Assembly (NCBI GenBank): GCA_964019695.1
Contig: OZ026518.1
Coordinates: 86,237,950-86,301,949, forward strand
Origin: Loripinus fragilis
Taxonomy: Eukaryota > Mollusca > Bivalvia > Lucinida > Lucinidae
Direction: 5' to 3'
Length of the DNA stretch: 64,000 bases
Shown here piece after piece: positions 25,501 through 34,416 of the stretch. The stretch's first letter is position 1; each line of letters begins with the position of its first letter. A program made the translations under genes and the position numbers. Under the pieces are notes generated by a model. That model did no database searches. It was not told the DNA's origin and was given only the letters and a program-made list of their open reading frames with translations.

Positions 25501-28500
25501 TAGCCAATGGTGTAGGGAAAAAAAAACCGATCCAATATGAGTTTGTTTTGAATGCAAATTACCAAGGGCTAAATTTGATCTGCGACTATTTTTAAACTAG
25601 AAAGTCTGACATTTTTTTCCACAATTAACTTATTAACCCCTTTCATTCTGGATACTGGAAAACAGGTACTTTGGCAAACAGGAAAGGCCCAGAAGTAATG
25701 CCACATAAGGCAGCATTTCATCAAGGTCTGCACTTTTTGCTTCGATAAAAACAATTTTCAGGAACAGAAATACATTTTGTAGAAATTTTGATGGCCAACC
25801 CCTTAAAATACAAAATGGACAATTTCATACTTAATGTATGGACATGTTTGGGTTAATACATCAGAATGAAAAGGGTTAAATTAGTATTCTATATTTAAAT
25901 TTTCAAAGCAAGCCCTTAATGAAGCTTTAGATTTTTGCAAGCATTCATAGCCTCATGAAAGATATGAATTTGATTGACAGCTGCAAAGCTCGCTTGCTTG
26001 TGCAGTATGCTTCGAACATCAAATTGGTTCGCCAGAAGTGACACTGGTGTTGTGATTGACAGCCAGCCACACCTGATTCGCATGTGCAAAACAAGCCTCT
26101 TGGCTGTCTGTGTTTCGACTGGCTGTTCCCCTTTTCCATTTTACACTCCAACAAAACCGTTAATACGATTACAAATTAAATACAAAATTTTTTGTTTCTT
26201 AAATCATAATTTCTATATATTAGATATTTATAATAAAATGTAAATTCTAGTAATAAATTCGATTTTTGAAATGTTCATGGAACCATGAATACTTCGGGTC
26301 TCTTGCAAAGTTAACGTGACTTACTTTGCAAGATACCTGAAGTATTCATGATTCCATGAACATTTCAAAAATTGAATTCATTTCTTAAATGAACTCACCA
26401 ATATCTAATATCATATTTACATCCTCTGCTAGCACATGATTGATATGAAAGAACCAGGATGTTGAACCAGTGCCCGTACAAACTGTTATCCCGGAACTTT
26501 TCTGTTTCTCTGTGGGGCCATCGTCTATACTCATCTGGTAATAGGAGACCCTTGAAATTAATACAATCAAATGTTTAGATTCCAGTTAAGATGTTGTATT
26601 GTCTGAAATATTTACAGGGTACTCATTTAGACAGTTTATAGGAATACTCACAATCTATTCTCTGATTTAGAGACATGAAAATATATGATAAAGATAATCT
26701 GCCCTAAATTTAGCATACATTGGAACAAAGAACTCCACCACATTAAGACAATTTGTAAGTATTCATGCCATTTGAATTTCTGTAGTATTTATTTGGTGTA
26801 GGTCTTACTGTTATGTTGACATAACTATATTACTTTCCATTGACAGTTATAACTCACGTTCAGTTTTTCTCTATATTTTATTGACAAGCAATTGTTAGAT
26901 CACTTTTTAACCCATTTATAAACTATTTAACCTCTAGAAGCCTAGCGTCCTTTATGTGGGACATAGGCAAATAGTGCAGACCCAGATCAGCGGCAGCAGA
27001 ATGCCACATCTGATCAGGGTCTCGATTATTTGTTTACAGAATATTCTATGACCTTTTGAATAAAAATGAAAAACACCACCCAACAACCCTTGACACGAAA
27101 GTGGACTGGTCCAATCGATAAGAGGGGGAAATTCCGTTCGGCTCAAATGGGTTTAGCACCAGTAAGTTTTGAATTTGTTACATGTCTAAATGCCAGTCAG
27201 CATACAGTCTTCAGCCACTCTCTGCCCAACAGGGAAATGCCTATGTACTGGCAGACTGGTTGTTTATGTGTATTCAGCCAAGCCTGAGTGACAGATTTTT
27301 CATATCGTGGAAACACAATGTATACCATTTTGAAAAGTTAAATGGACAGTGCTTTTTTTAAGATGATTACAGTGTTTGTACCTTGAAGACAATGATTCTC
27401 CCATAAATACTTCATTCAGTGCTCGGACTGGTAGCACCCTCGGCATGTTACATTTACCCGATGGAGGTCGTCTACATGACTCATTCTCGTTAACATGTTC
27501 TATGTATCTGTGTTCTAGGTGATGTAGTTGCTGATCATGCAGTTCTATCGGGTCATCATTCTTATGGTGACCTGACATTGTGATTCTTATTCTCTGCCGC
27601 CAGTTCCATCTAAAACAGAAAATTGCGATTATTTTCTTATCCATCAATTTAATCATGTGTTTTGGGTGCTCAAAAGAACCGTCTTATCGAGACGGTTCTT
27701 TTGAGAACCCACAACATATGTTTTGGTTGAGAAATAAGAAAAATAATTTTCAGTTACGCACTCTTATATGGGGGGGCCTGCATAGAGACCAAAGTAAGAA
27801 GAAAAGGATGTCATACACTCTTAATGAAGGATTGCCCACAAAAAGTGACCAGAAAAAAAGATTTAGAAAAAGAAAGTTGAATTTGTGATGAAGAATGTAG
27901 TTGGTTTAGCCCCTGAATAATGCCCAAAGGTTTTTATCACAAAGGCAATATGGTAAGGTGCTGTACAGTAAAACCTGTGCAAAACAGCCACTCAAAAAAT
28001 AGATTAAAAAGATCTTAATGACATCTGGTAGCTTAATGAAGGTCAAAAGTATTGCAGAATGCATTCTACAATACTTTTGACCTGCATTAAGGGATATTTG
28101 GTCTTGAAAACGGTGGTCTTCTATATGACTCATTCTCGTTAACATGTTCTATGTATCTGTGTTCTAGATGATGTAGCTGTTGATCATGCAGTTCTATTGG
28201 GTCATCACTCTTATGGTGACCTGACATCGTGATTCTTATTCTCTGTCGCCAGTTCCATCTAAAACAGAAAGCCATAGAGGCCAAGGTAAGAAGAAAAGGA
28301 TGTTAACATGTTCTATGTATCTGTGTTCTAGATATTGTAGTTGTTGATCATGCAGTTCTATCGAGTCATCATTCTTATGGAGACCTGACATTGTGATTCT
28401 TATTCTCTGTCGCCAGTTCCATCTAAAACAGAAAGCCATAGAGGCCAAGGTAAGAAGAAAAGGATGTTAACATGTTCTATGTATCTGTGTTCTAGATATT

Positions 28501-31500
28501 GTAGCTGTTGATCGTGCAGTTCTATCGGGTCATCATTCTTATGGTGACCTGACATTGTGATTCTTATTCTCTGTCGCCAGTTCCATCTAAAACAGAAAGC
28601 CATAGAGGCCAAGGTAAGAAGAAAAGGATGTTTACATGTTCTATGTATCTGTGTTCTAGATATTGCAGCTGTTGATCATGCAGTTCTATCATGTCATCAC
28701 TCTTATGGTGACCTGACATCGTGATTCTTATTCTCTGTCGCCAGTTCCATCTAAAACACAAAGCCATAGAGGCCAAAGTAAGGAGAAAAGGATGTTAACA
28801 TGTTCTATGTATCTGTGTTCTAGATGATGTAGCTGTTGATCATGTAGTTCTATCGGGTCATCACTCTTATGGTGACCTGACATCGTGATTCTTATTCTCT
28901 GACCTGTTCCATCTAAAACAGAAAACCATAGAGGCCAAGGTAAGAAGAAAAAGATGTTAACATGTTCTATGTATCTGTGTTCTAGATATTGTAATTGTTG
29001 ATCATGTAGTTCTATGGGGTCATCATTCTTATGGTGACCTGACATCGTGATTCTTATTCTCTGTCGCCAGTTCCATCTAAAACAGAAATCCATAGAGACC
29101 AAGGTAAGAAGAAAAGGATGTCACACAGTCTAAATGAAGCATTGCCAACAAAAAATGACCAGAAAAAAAAAGATTTAGAAAAAAGAAAGTTGATTTTTTT
29201 ATAAAGAATGTAATTGGTTTAGCCCCTGAATAATGCCCAAAGGAGTTCATCACAAAGGCAAAACAGTTATGTGTAGTACAGTAAAACCTGTGTAAAATGG
29301 CCACTCAAAAATAGACAAAAAAGATTTAAATGACAAATGGTAGCTTAATGAAGGTCGAAAGTATTGCAGAATGCTCCCCTTGGAGCATTCTGCAATACTT
29401 TTGACCTGCATTAAGCAATAATTTGTCTTGAAAACAAATTTTTGGCCTTTTTGAGAATGGCTGTTTTACACAGGTTTTACAGTAATTAGGGTCACTATGA
29501 CACTTACCTGAGACCCCCTTTTAGAAGCCTGTATAATGAAGACCAAAAACCAGCGGTGTATTTACTTAAGGTCCCTTTTCAGAAACATGTTTAATGAATA
29601 TCTAAAATCAACTTTGGTGTTTACCTGAAGTCCCCTTTCAGAAGCCTGTTTAATGAAGACCTAAAATGTGTTGCAGCATGTCCCTCCTTGGGCAAACACA
29701 GTCGGCCCTCTGACCTGCAATAAAAGGATAATTCAAACTAATGAGATAATGTTCCTTATGCAAAAATATCTTGCTTCAAAGGACCAGCATATGAGATTTT
29801 GCTACACATCACATCTGTGAAAAATCACTCTTCAAATGTGTATATGCAGCTACTTTGAGGGGCAAGAGGTTTACTACCATTTGGGCAGCGACACGACTAA
29901 ACCTGTTTTCGGGGTTTCAAACAAAGCGAGGTTTCAAACCAGTCTCCTCAGCTACAGAGACTAGCTAGAAAAGTGAAATTTCACTTGTAGCATGTTTTGA
30001 TATGATACTTTCCAATAAGTAAATAACAAAGGCGTGATCCGCGGATGCGCAGGCTGGTCTGTGCCTGTGTTGTTTGCAAACCCCCAAAGACAGGTTTTGT
30101 CACATCGCAGCCCATTTGGTTAGAGCCTTCACTGACTTACATACTTGGTGTACATCTACTTCCATTATTTCATACATACCTGTACATGTAGGTCCAGTTA
30201 AGCAAAATGTTTGAGCGTAAAATTGTCATTATTTTCTAACCCATCAATTTAAACATACAGGTCAACCTCGTTATGTCAAACTTGCCTATCTCGAATACAC
30301 GGGCTATGTCGAAGTGATCTTCCATTCCTGAATATTTCCCCTACATTGCATTGTATTTCGACCTTGCTTATGTCAAACTCAGTTATCATAAAAACTCAGC
30401 TATATCAAAGCGATTTTTCATCCCCGAAAGTCGGTTTTCCCTTTGTTCACCACTGCTTGTATCAAAGTGGTCAAAAAGTGAAACGGTCAGAATGAAAACA
30501 AAGTAATTTACCTGATTGATCGAACAATAGCCTTAATTTCAGCCCAATTAATCCATTGTTGTGAGTAATAGCCAATTAGCTATAGCGTGTGTAGAGGCTG
30601 CCATTGTTAATTGATCAGCTGTTTGTGTAGATAATTGACCCGATTTACATGACCACTCAGGTGTGTTCGATTGGAGCATCAGAAAAATAGCTGTCCCTTT
30701 CAAATTTTAACGACTTAATATTGTTCATCGGCGTCTTTTGATGAGAGATGTTTTCAACAGTCTTTAATTTTTTTCACAAACATCTCAAAATTAGTGTCAA
30801 AATTGAGGGGACTTTTAAGATGTAAATTTGTATAAAGCTGGTTTTAATTTGTGCTAGACGAGACCTTAATTTTGTTTGACCAGTCTTCAATTTACATTGT
30901 GGCGAGCAAAGACATACACAGCTGGTGCATTTGCACTGTCTGAGCAGTCTTTGCTTTGAGCTATTTCGATATTAAAGGGTGTAATATTTCTTCATGTGCA
31001 GACTCTGATTAGACTGCCAGACTGCAGCCTAACCTGATTCAGCTAGAATATCTGTGGTTCTGCTCGGACAAAATTGACAATTTTTTCAGTGAAGTGTGCT
31101 GCATTGATCTCCGTTTTTAGCTATCTATATGCTCTCGTATATGGAGATGTAAACTTGTTTTGTTTGGTGTTTGCTTATTTTATTTTATTATGTTATTAAA
31201 ATGAAAATAAAACAACTCAAAATATTTTTCTTTTGTCTTCATTCAATCCAGTTTTGAGTAGAAACAGTTTTACTACGTCTGTAGTGCAAATGTATGTCTC
31301 AGGAAATCTGGTTCAGCAAAATAAATTCAACATGTATACTCTATTTTGGTGACGTCACATTTTGGCTATGTCAAACTTCGGATAACTCAAAGTATTTCCT
31401 CCATTCCATTGGACTTTGAGATAACGAGGTTGACCTGTAATTATATTTTGGGTGCTCATTGAGACATTTCTCTTAAGTACCCAAAACATGTTTTGGTTGA

Positions 31501-34416
31501 GATATAAAAAAAATAAGTTTCAATTACGCACTCATCTGGAAGTGATTACTGTTTGTCATCAGTCAGCAAGCCTTGTGATGCCAAATGGTGATCCTCTGGA
31601 TGGATTATTCTATCCCACCCTCACACTAATGATAGATTCTTATAATCTAAAACCATTTCTATCCAGAAACTCAACATTACCTTATAGGATCTGTATTGAT
31701 ACCAATCACTGGCTTATCCTTGGTCAATATCTTTGAAGCAGCGTCAAGAAATGTTCCGTCTCCCCCAGCTGTAAATATCACATCTGCCCATTCTATTACA
31801 TCGCTGGTGAAGGCAGGACGCTGGTACACTCTTGCCTCTATTCCATGCTCTCTGTAAAGAATTACAAGTGTAAATACAGAATTACGCAAGTAAACATAGG
31901 GCCAGTTAACCCTTTACTCCACAGGCTATTTTTAGATCATGACATCTTTTTTCTAATTTTAGACAATGTCGAAAAAACTCAATAAAAATTTAAGCAAAGT
32001 TTTGAATACTTTTGAAAATATTATGGAAAATGGAGCATTTGCTCCAAAAGAGCAAATGCTCTATTTTCCATAATATTTTCAAAAGTATGATATAAGGCGC
32101 TATTTTGGAGTAAATGGTTAAGCAAAACATGTCAGCCTAAAAGAGCGATTATTTTCTTATCCATCAGTTTAAACATGTGCTTTGGTTGCTCAAAAGAACT
32201 GTCTCATTGAGATGATTCTTTTGAGTACCCACAACATATGTTTGGTTGAGAAATAAGAAAATTAAATTTTAGTTACACACTCTTAACTAAAGTCCTGGAT
32301 TAAAGTTTTTGCCTTTGGGGAAAGTGACAACGCTTACCGTAAATGTTGGGGGCCTGAGCAAAGATCAGCTGATGCAGTGTTTATCCTAGGATTTGAAAAC
32401 AACAGGGGATTGTTATCGAATAGCATTTTACTTAAACTTTAATATCTTCTCTTCTTTGTCTATACTTTTAATATCAACCCTCCTTCTTAAAATTTGGGGG
32501 ATCTTTCACAAATTGGGGGGGAATCCCCCAAGTCCCCTGCCAAGAGTAAACACTGCTGATGACAAAGGAAAGGAAGCTTGCAAAATTACCCAGTATGTAA
32601 AGGGTTAAATAAACTTACTGCAAACTCTGTTTCATCAGTTCCACACAATTGTAATGAGTTTCATGTCTCTCCAACAGCGTATTGTAATCAGATCTTTTGC
32701 GTTCAAGCTGAAAAAAAAGGATTAAAGATGAACCATTTCCTTCATGAATATTCATGCTAGGCTCCACCCACTATGAATAATTATATAAATAAATTTTCAT
32801 GTTGGTACATAGAACAGAGACATAAGCTGTCCGGTCCACCAGTGTAGGATCAGATATATCATATTTCCATAAGCAAACAGAGTAGACCCTGATCAGACAG
32901 CTGATCTGGGTCTGCTCTGTTTGAAAAAGCATTAAAAGGCGTCTCTATGAGGAAATGGTTAACCCATGAATTTTCCTTATCCATAAAAAGTATGTGTTTG
33001 TGTCATTCAGCACTAAATAAATAATATCCCATCCTGTTGTCCACCCTCGTTGGAAATCCCCAGTATGGATAATATAATCATATTTTAAAATCAGAAAAGT
33101 AATAAACATGATAATAAGCAATTATTTATTACTACCATAAGAGGTATGGTTCTTGTACACTGCACTTCTCCTCATCGATCAAGTTATCCTTACAAATGAC
33201 GTTTCAAGCTGATACCTCTTATAGTTTTTGTGTTATGCTCCGTACAAAGTTATGACTGACGGATGGGACGGTTGAACGGATGGACAAAGCGGCGGCTATA
33301 TGCTCTCCCGCTGGGGAGCATAAAAATGACTTCTGGCTTAGTGAACTATTCCATGTTTAGACAAATTAGTGTATCAAACCAAAGGAGGACATCAAATAGA
33401 TTGCTATAGAAAAAATCATCTCTGATCAAACTGCTCTCTACTTTGCTTTTAGAAACAAAAAGTCACTGATCAGACTGCTACAGTACTTTTTTTCCATTCT
33501 GAGAAATTTGGCTGTTAAATTTACACAATTTTATCTTGGCGTCATTGTATTTTATCTATCTATTTGCAATCTCATCTTATCTGCAGCCCCATTGTCCTTG
33601 CTTTGTTCTTCGATGTTTACCGACAAACTGGAGCCTTTCCAAGTGAAAATGTTCATTACGTAAGTCAACATAAAAGAAAGCTGCAAAGATAATTGCAGTT
33701 CATTCTTGAACGGTCTGCTCCTGTGGCTACTAAAGTGTTGACCATAATTTACATACTGTAAATCAATACACATGTCAGATGTACAAATCAGCTGTTTCAC
33801 GTCTGCTCGATGAGATCATACTTTAATTGCGGATTATAGTCACTGAATGTCCACAAATGAACACCTTTAGCACCCTAAGGGAAATAGTCCTGAAATTTGA
33901 AGGCAAAATCATCTTCTCTTTTACTAATGCTCAAGGGGAAATGAGGCAGAAAAAAAAGACTAAGCCTGAATCATCCTCTAGCGTGGTCCCTTGGGTTTCG
34001 GGTTCCATGCCCGATCGTATATCTTGTGAAAGAAAAGCAAAGAGGACCGATGCCTACTGGCCTTGAGATAGCCCCTTGAGCTCATCAAGCATGTTGCCAC
34101 TGATCGTCATTGATTCATCAAATGAACTGAAGATAGGTAGAATATATATTTAATGATCAATTGATGTTACCTTTTCTTTCAGACCTTCTTCACTGATGCC
34201 TTTGTGGCGTAGCTTTTCAAACTCATATCGAGTAATTCTCGACAAAATGGCAACTCGGCAAGGTTTGAAAATTGGTGCATTATCAATTCCAAACTTGCTG
34301 ACTTTGTTCACATGAGTACTGTGTGGCCTAAAAGTAGAAGCTTTGGCATTGCATATATTCAGAAAACAGTCTTGTAGACGACAAAAGGTTGAGTCTGACC
34401 GAATGAATTTCTTCAT
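21453..34416 (-). CDS. NADK2: NAD kinase 2, mitochondrial (complete gene, nine coding exons)
   Basis: Phosphorylates NAD+ to NADP+ in the mitochondrial matrix (family knowledge). Nine exons, 34171-34416, 32619-32707, 31681-31851, 29625-29714, 27382-27609, 26399-26550, 24895-25035, 23097-23136 and 21453-21588, join in phase to 1293 nt, 430 residues plus TGA, close to the vertebrate length of about 440. Visible motifs are GGDGT followed by INTDP in exon 3, RWNWRQRIR and ALNEVFMGE in exon 5, SIDDGP and CTGTGSTSW in exon 6, and VLDGGSSFQFNDGA in the last exon. The ATG at 34416 follows an in-frame TAA directly, which fixes the start. The first 30 residues are basic and hydroxylated, fitting a transit peptide. 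Introns carry many MITEs and two exon-fragment duplications. SLC30A7 diverges from it. A possible AATAAA lies at 20689-20694. Confidence 0.93.
22020..22500. repeat. Three-fold diverged repeat in NADK2 intron
   Basis: GCAGGTAATCTACTCATTAT and ATCAGCTGACCAAGTTTGAA recur near 22060, 22315 and 22435 with AGGGCAATAACT between them. Confidence 0.7.
22514..22554 (+). repeat. Poly-G tract of 41
   Basis: 41 consecutive G follow a T run; it lies in the last intron of NADK2, as poly-C in the transcript. The length may be inexact because such runs are hard to sequence. Confidence 0.85.
23097..23136 (-). CDS. NADK2: NADK2 exon 8 (40-nt microexon)
   Basis: Between a TTCTAG acceptor and a GTAAGT donor lie 40 nt encoding GVFQVSRPRGFAQ with a split final Lys. 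This fills exactly the stretch seen as RVFSSSRQRCFSSK in vertebrate NADK2. The phases (2 + 36 + 2) match exon 7 and exon 9. A hairpin repeat begins about 30 bp upstream in gene direction. Confidence 0.85.
23140..23405. repeat. Hairpin repeat beside the NADK2 microexon
   Basis: Inverted arms TTGCCGGGTCCCGAGGATG and CATCTTCCGAGGGACCCGG, with outer arms ACACATGTTTTTACATGCAT and AATGAAACAAACATGTGTGG. The 5' part (CCTGTTAACCTGCAG) has relatives at 19685 and 56265. Confidence 0.78.
23803..23996 (-). mobile_element. tRNA-derived SINE (S1), copy 1
   Basis: On the minus strand it opens GGGAGCGCAGTGGCTCAGTG (A-box region), then a GGTTC B-box-like segment. It continues through CTTGAGCAAAACACATTTAT and ends ATTGTTGATGGGACGTAAAG with an AATCAAATCAAAC tail. 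Pol III-type head. In the last large intron of NADK2. Confidence 0.9.
24003..24668. repeat. Interspersed repeat ending in GCTCACC hairpin
   Basis: Two related 130-bp internal units begin near 24125 and 24283 (AAGATTTTTTTATGTTTT, CAATCTTGGTAGAGG). The end has GACAGGCAGACGGACGGCG and the hairpin GCTCACCCTGAGCC with TCAGGTGAGC, a form common in bivalve genomes. Confidence 0.75.
24669..24835. repeat. Degraded TTAA-type MITE (F3c-like)
   Basis: Begins TGCCTACTGCAAATTATAGG and ends AAAAAGCATGCAAAATTATC, matching parts of F3a and F3c; the TTAA sites are unclear. Confidence 0.55.
24895..25035 (-). CDS. NADK2: NADK2 exon 7
   Basis: 141 nt from a TTTTTCAG acceptor to a GTAGG donor. It encodes ENFIKTVREKFNKSLTFDPS followed by EPLMGFSVRDPLIN, matching the NEYNESLLY and ILFSIREPIAN portion of vertebrate NADK2. 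Phase joins to exons 6 and 8 without gaps. Confidence 0.88.
25092..25270 (-). mobile_element. Foldback MITE FB1, copy 1 (sense to NADK2)
   Basis: Minus-strand orientation from ACACTCTTATCTGG region to TTGCTTAACTGGACCT. The central GTACTCAAAA palindrome is rearranged. It begins about 57 bp upstream of NADK2 exon 7. Confidence 0.8.
25633..25879. mobile_element. TTAA-flanked MITE (F3d), copy 2
   Basis: TTAACCCCTTTCATTCTGG to CAGAATGAAAAGGGTTAA, with TTAA on both sides. Located in NADK2 intron 6. Confidence 0.85.
26262..26383. repeat. Near-perfect palindrome beside NADK2 exon 6
   Basis: TTTTTGAAATGTTCATGGAA on the left is inverted as TTCCATGAACATTTCAAAAA on the right, with a short loop near GTTAACGTGAC. 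It lies 16 bp beyond the exon-6 donor. Confidence 0.85.
26399..26550 (-). CDS. NADK2: NADK2 exon 6
   Basis: 152 nt encoding VSYYQMSIDDGPTEKQKSSG and then CTGTGSTSWFFHIN. The GTGSTSW motif is the NAD kinase counterpart of TPTGSTAY. The acceptor is an unusual AAG, placed by phase and homology. The donor is GTGAG. A near-perfect 120-bp palindrome abuts the exon at 26262-26383. Confidence 0.92.
26927..27154. mobile_element. TTAA-type MITE (F3e), copy 1
   Basis: TTAACCTCTAGAAGCCTAGC, central palindrome around GGCAGCAGAATGCCAC, body CACCACCCAACAACCC, end CAAATGGGTTTA. Intact relative of 50816-51170. Confidence 0.82.
27382..27609 (-). CDS. NADK2: NADK2 exon 5 (intact copy)
   Basis: 228 nt from a GTTTTAG acceptor to a CAAG/GTAC donor. 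It encodes RWNWRQRIRITMSG, then ELHDQQLHHLEHRYIEHVN, and near its end LPVRALNEVFMGESLSS. The NE pair is the conserved catalytic-site motif of the family. This is the only one of seven related copies that has the 3' half and the donor, so it is the functional exon. Confidence 0.93.
27618..27780 (-). mobile_element. Foldback MITE FB1, copy 2 (sense to NADK2)
   Basis: Core CTCAAAAGAACCGTCTTATC with its inverse. Ends 9 bp before the acceptor base of the intact exon 5. Confidence 0.85.
27783..27962 (-). repeat. Intron block duplicated at 29085-29277
   Basis: About 180 bp of intron sequence (AAGAAGAAAAGGATGTCA to AGGCAAT) has a close match at 29085-29277, and in both places it is followed by a CAGTAAAACCTG MITE. 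The duplication unit therefore contained exon, intron and MITE. Confidence 0.85.
27963..28110. mobile_element. Tc1/mariner-like MITE (F2), truncated, in NADK2 intron
   Basis: The left end is ACAGTAAAACCTGTGCAAAA. The right end is cut off where the exon-fragment array begins, so the duplication junction lies inside the MITE. Confidence 0.85.
28110..29076 (-). repeat. Six-copy tandem array of NADK2 exon-5 fragments (164-bp unit)
   Basis: Six copies, with acceptor boundaries at 29076, 28912, 28750, 28586, 28422 and 28258. Each carries the exon-5 acceptor (TTTTAG) and about 119 nt of exon, followed by about 45 nt of the intron preceding the next copy. The unit spacing is 164, except 162 where one copy (28912) has lost two bases. 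The copy nearest the intact exon extends further into the exon. None has the exon's 3' half or donor. Reading through a unit ends at TAA within the next, so as a protein it would truncate NADK2. Confidence 0.95.
29085..29277 (-). repeat. Second copy of the duplicated NADK2 intron block
   Basis: Matches 27783-27962, with minor indels in an A run. It lies beyond the outermost exon fragment and again borders a CAGTAAAACCTG MITE. Confidence 0.85.
29277..29486. mobile_element. Tc1/mariner-like MITE (F2), complete, in NADK2 intron
   Basis: TACAGTAAAACCTGTGTAAA to CACAGGTTTTACAGTA. It bounds the other side of the exon-fragment array. Confidence 0.87.
29504..29680 (-). repeat. Three tandem versions of the NADK2 exon-4 donor end
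   Basis: Units of about 58-60 bp start at 29504, 29563 and 29621. Each contains the end of exon 4 with its donor region. The true donor is at 29624. The copy at 29504 keeps a good GTAAG donor, while the middle one has lost the GT. An in-frame TAA directly after the true donor prevents extension. Confidence 0.8.
29625..29714 (-). CDS. NADK2: NADK2 exon 4
   Basis: 90 nt, reading RSEGRLCLPKEGHAATHFRS and then a helix ending LLKGDF. This corresponds to the RSEGHLCLP segment of vertebrate NADK2. The donor is CAG/GTAAAC. Two diverged tandem copies of its donor end lie just downstream in gene direction, at 29504-29620. Confidence 0.9.
30188..31540 (-). mobile_element. Foldback MITE FB1, copy 3, split by the pogo-like element
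   Basis: The left part 30188-30257 (AGGTCCAGTTAAGC to TTTAAACATA) and right part 31438-31540 (TATTTTGGGTGCTC onward) rejoin as an FB1 copy once 30258-31437 and one TA are removed. Confidence 0.82.
30258..31437. mobile_element. pogo/Tigger-like non-autonomous DNA element with TA target site
   Basis: The ends are CAGGTCAACCTCGTTATGTC and its inverted counterpart ending GAGGTTGACCTG, flanked by TA on both sides. No transposase frame remains. It splits a foldback MITE whose halves lie at 30188-30257 and 31438-31540. The termini and TA duplication fit the Tc1/mariner superfamily (pogo/Tigger). Confidence 0.88.
31681..31851 (-). CDS. NADK2: NADK2 exon 3 (GGDGT motif)
   Basis: 171 nt between a TTTACAG acceptor and a GTAATG donor. 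It contains FTAGGDGTFLDAASKIL and VIGINTDP, the diphosphate-binding GGDGT loop of NAD kinases and the following strand. The preceding segment EWADVIFTAGG matches the family WADAII-type strand. Confidence 0.95.
31906..32121. mobile_element. TTAA-flanked MITE (F3b)
   Basis: TTAACCCTTTACTCCACAGG to TTTTGGAGTAAATGGTTAA, with a central palindrome of ATGGAAAATGGAGCATTTGC. It lies in NADK2 intron 2. Confidence 0.85.
32122..32302 (-). mobile_element. Foldback MITE FB1, copy 4 (sense to NADK2)
   Basis: CTCAAAAGAACTGTCTCATT core palindrome; the far end reads CTTAACTAAAGTCCTGG. It directly abuts the F3b MITE. Confidence 0.83.
32619..32707 (-). CDS. NADK2: NADK2 exon 2
   Basis: 89 nt between a TTTTCAG acceptor and a GTAAG donor. 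It encodes LERKRSDYNTLLERHETHYN and then a short helix ending MKQSL, matching the LLxRHxxH segment of NADK2. It leaves two bases (CA) for the next exon. Confidence 0.88.
32722..32962. mobile_element. TTAA-type MITE (F3f), copy 1
   Basis: CTTCATGAATATTCATGCTA to GTCTCTATGAGGAAATGGTTAA. Body GATCAGCTATATC-like, with the CTGATCTGGGTCTGCT palindrome. Starts next to the NADK2 exon-2 acceptor. Confidence 0.78.
33125..33325. repeat. Interspersed repeat ending in GGGGAGCA hairpin
   Basis: AAGAGGTATGGTTCTTGTAC to ATGACTGACGGATGGGACGG, then a terminal hairpin TGCTCTCCCGCTGGGGAGCA. Confidence 0.7.
33326..34170. other. NADK2 intron 1, nothing further recognised
   Basis: No exon-like element on the minus strand. 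The 79-codon plus frame at 33827-34066 has no recognisable content. Confidence 0.5.
34171..34416 (-). CDS. NADK2: NADK2 exon 1 (start, transit peptide)
   Basis: Encodes 82 residues beginning MKKFIRSDST. A leader with Lys and Arg is followed by the family segment RVAILSRITRYEFEKLR. It ends in phase 0 at AAG before GTAACA. An in-frame TAA lies immediately before the ATG, so no upstream extension of this exon is possible. Confidence 0.9.

Noticed and set aside
28110..29076. Regular spacing suggested a CRISPR-like array
   Set aside because: The units are 164 bp, nearly identical throughout, with no unique spacers, in an animal intron; homology to NADK2 exon 5 explains them.
28087..29102. Overlapping minus-strand frames repeating a 70-residue protein
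   Set aside because: They are the in-phase reading of the exon-5 fragment array through intron sequence; each ends in a stop and has no start, so they are not a repeat protein gene.
29504..29624. Longer exon 4 including the tandem copies
   Set aside because: An in-frame TAA follows the true donor immediately, so an extended exon would terminate.
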